From contig CACNYJ010000002.1 of assembly GCA_902624655.1 (NCBI GenBank), positions 133,771 to 197,770 on the forward strand: a stretch of 64,000 bases of DNA. The letters are read 5' to 3'. Below are positions 63,354-64,000 of the stretch, piece after piece; the stretch's first letter is position 1, and the number at the start of each line of letters is the position of its first letter. The stretch comes from an uncultured Thiothrix sp. (GTDB taxonomy: Bacteria; Pseudomonadota; Gammaproteobacteria; Poriferisulfidales; GCA-002705445). The translations under genes and the position numbers were made by a program. A model generated the notes under the pieces. That model ran no database searches, was not told where the DNA came from, and worked only from the letters and a program-made list of their open reading frames with translations.

Positions 63354-64000
63354 ATGTCGAACAGCAAATATAATCCTTTAGAAATTGAACAAAAATGGTA
63401 TAAAGAGTGGGAAAAGAATAAAATTTTTTCACCCAAAGGTGATGGTGCTCCATATTGTATTATGATTCCGCCGCCCAATGTAACTGGGACACTTCACATG
63501 GGGCATGCATTTCAAGTTACTTTAATGGACATATTATGTAGATACCATAGAATGCTGGGTTACAACACTCTATGGCAAGCTGGGACTGATCACGCAGGTA
63601 TAGCTACACAAATGGTGGTTGAAAGAAAGCTTACTGCACAAGGTATATCAAGGACCGATCTCGGAAGAGAAAAATTTATAGATCAAGTTTGGGATTGGAA
63701 AAGTCAATCTGGAGATATTATTTCTAAGCAATTAAGAAGAATGGGCGCTTCTCTTGATTGGGATAGTGAAAGATTTACTCTTGACGAGGGATTATCAGAA
63801 GCTGTAAATAAAGTTTTTATTGACTTATATGAAGATGGACTTATTTACAAAGGTAAAAGGTTGGTAAATTGGGATCCTGTTTTACAAACCGCTTTATCAG
63901 ATTTGGAAGTAGTGTCCTCAGAAGAGAATGGAAAACTTTGGTATATCAAATATTTTTTAAATGATGACAGTGAAGTTTATCTTGAGATTGCTACAACAAG
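63354..64000 (+). CDS. valS: valyl-tRNA synthetase, 5' part (cut by the window end)
   Basis: Class I synthetase charging tRNA-Val. About 215 codons are inside the window, starting [20 protein letters not shown]. The nucleotide-binding HIGH-type motif is [16 protein letters not shown], followed by [17 protein letters not shown] and the start of the editing domain. The KMSKS motif and the rest lie beyond the end. It follows pepA as in other Gammaproteobacteria. Confidence 0.97.
   Translation, partial: MSNSKYNPLEIEQKWYKEWEKNKIFSPKGDGAPYCIMIPPPNVTGTLHMGHAFQVTLMDILCRYHRMLGYNTLWQAGTDHAGIATQMVVERKLTAQGISRTDLGREKFIDQVWDWKSQSGDIISKQLRRMGASLDWDSERFTLDEGLSEAVNKVFIDLYEDGLIYKGKRLVNWDPVLQTALSDLEVVSSEENGKLWYIKYFLNDDSEVYLEIATT

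Noticed and set aside
1-64000. CRISPR arrays, insertion sequences, prophage
   Set aside because: No regularly spaced repeats outside coding sequence, no transposase and no phage structural genes were seen; the two tandem repeats found are in-frame within bamE and the copper-barrel gene.

Overview
The window is an AT-rich, very compact stretch of a Gammaproteobacterium chromosome. The gene orders tig-clpP-clpX-lon-hupB-ppiD, leuC-leuD-leuB-asd-truA-trpF-trpB-trpA-accD-folC-dedD-cvpA-purF, yafS-rnhA-dnaQ, ppiB-lpxH, xerD-dsbC, lptFG/pepA/valS and fur/bamE/rnfH/ratA/smpB are those of the Pseudomonas/Legionella/Escherichia side of the Proteobacteria. The low GC, the tiny intergenic gaps, the many 1-8 nt stop/start overlaps and the absence of insertion sequences, prophage or CRISPR suggest a streamlined, probably pelagic marine lineage (SAR86-like is my guess; this is inference only).

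Layout. 1-4827: heat-shock operon hrcA-grpE-dnaK-dnaJ (minus), with a sigma-32-type promoter directly before dnaK. 4918-7438: nadK-recN (plus). 7459-8426: fur followed by three tiny membrane-protein genes (minus). 8471-9598: an unusual BamE lipoprotein carrying an extra C-terminal domain. 9595-11683: rnfH, ratA and an NSS-family transporter (minus). 11712-14307: smpB, a small hypothetical, dnaQ-rnhA-methyltransferase. 14311-20386: a complete peptide-type ABC importer operon. 20461-24369: fabI, a dicarboxylate/glutamate symporter and ppiD. 24393-30887: tRNA-Asp, tRNA-Val, hupB, lon, clpX, clpP, tig and tRNA-Leu, i.e. the protein quality-control cluster; lon has a sigma-32-type promoter with the same elements and spacing as that of dnaK. 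30953-34380: the most accessory-looking part, with a CPBP intramembrane protease, a copper chaperone fused to an outer-membrane barrel, a MarR-like winged-helix protein and a DUF4149 membrane protein. 34438-34684: tRNA-Pro/Arg/His. 34820-36119: cyclophilin and lpxH. 36125-52495: a 16-kb co-directional (minus) biosynthetic run from aroC through leu, asd, truA, trp, accD, folC, dedD, cvpA and purF to an L,D-transpeptidase and a glycerate kinase. 52538-64000: psd, efp, htpX, an AddA/RecB-like helicase, dsbC-xerD, an RDD protein, lptFG, pepA and the 5' part of valS.

How the genes work together. Proteostasis is unusually well represented (HrcA/GrpE/DnaK/DnaJ, Lon, ClpXP, trigger factor, PpiD, a PpiB-type cyclophilin, HtpX, DsbC, SmpB), and envelope assembly is the second theme (BamE, LptF/G, LpxH, Psd, FabI, AccD, CvpA, DedD, L,D-transpeptidase). 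Leucine, tryptophan, lysine/threonine (asd), chorismate, purine and folate genes indicate amino-acid prototrophy for these pathways, while the ABC peptide importer, NSS and SDF symporters provide uptake of organic nitrogen.

The main points worth a second look are the single-chain PCuAC copper chaperone / Met-rich linker / outer-membrane barrel (31840-33285), the BamE with a Cds6/NTF2-like domain (8471-9598), a nuclease-less AddA-type helicase (54929-57361), a Fur without structural zinc cysteines in an operon with three micro-membrane proteins, and HrcA without any visible CIRCE element alongside sigma-32-like promoters.
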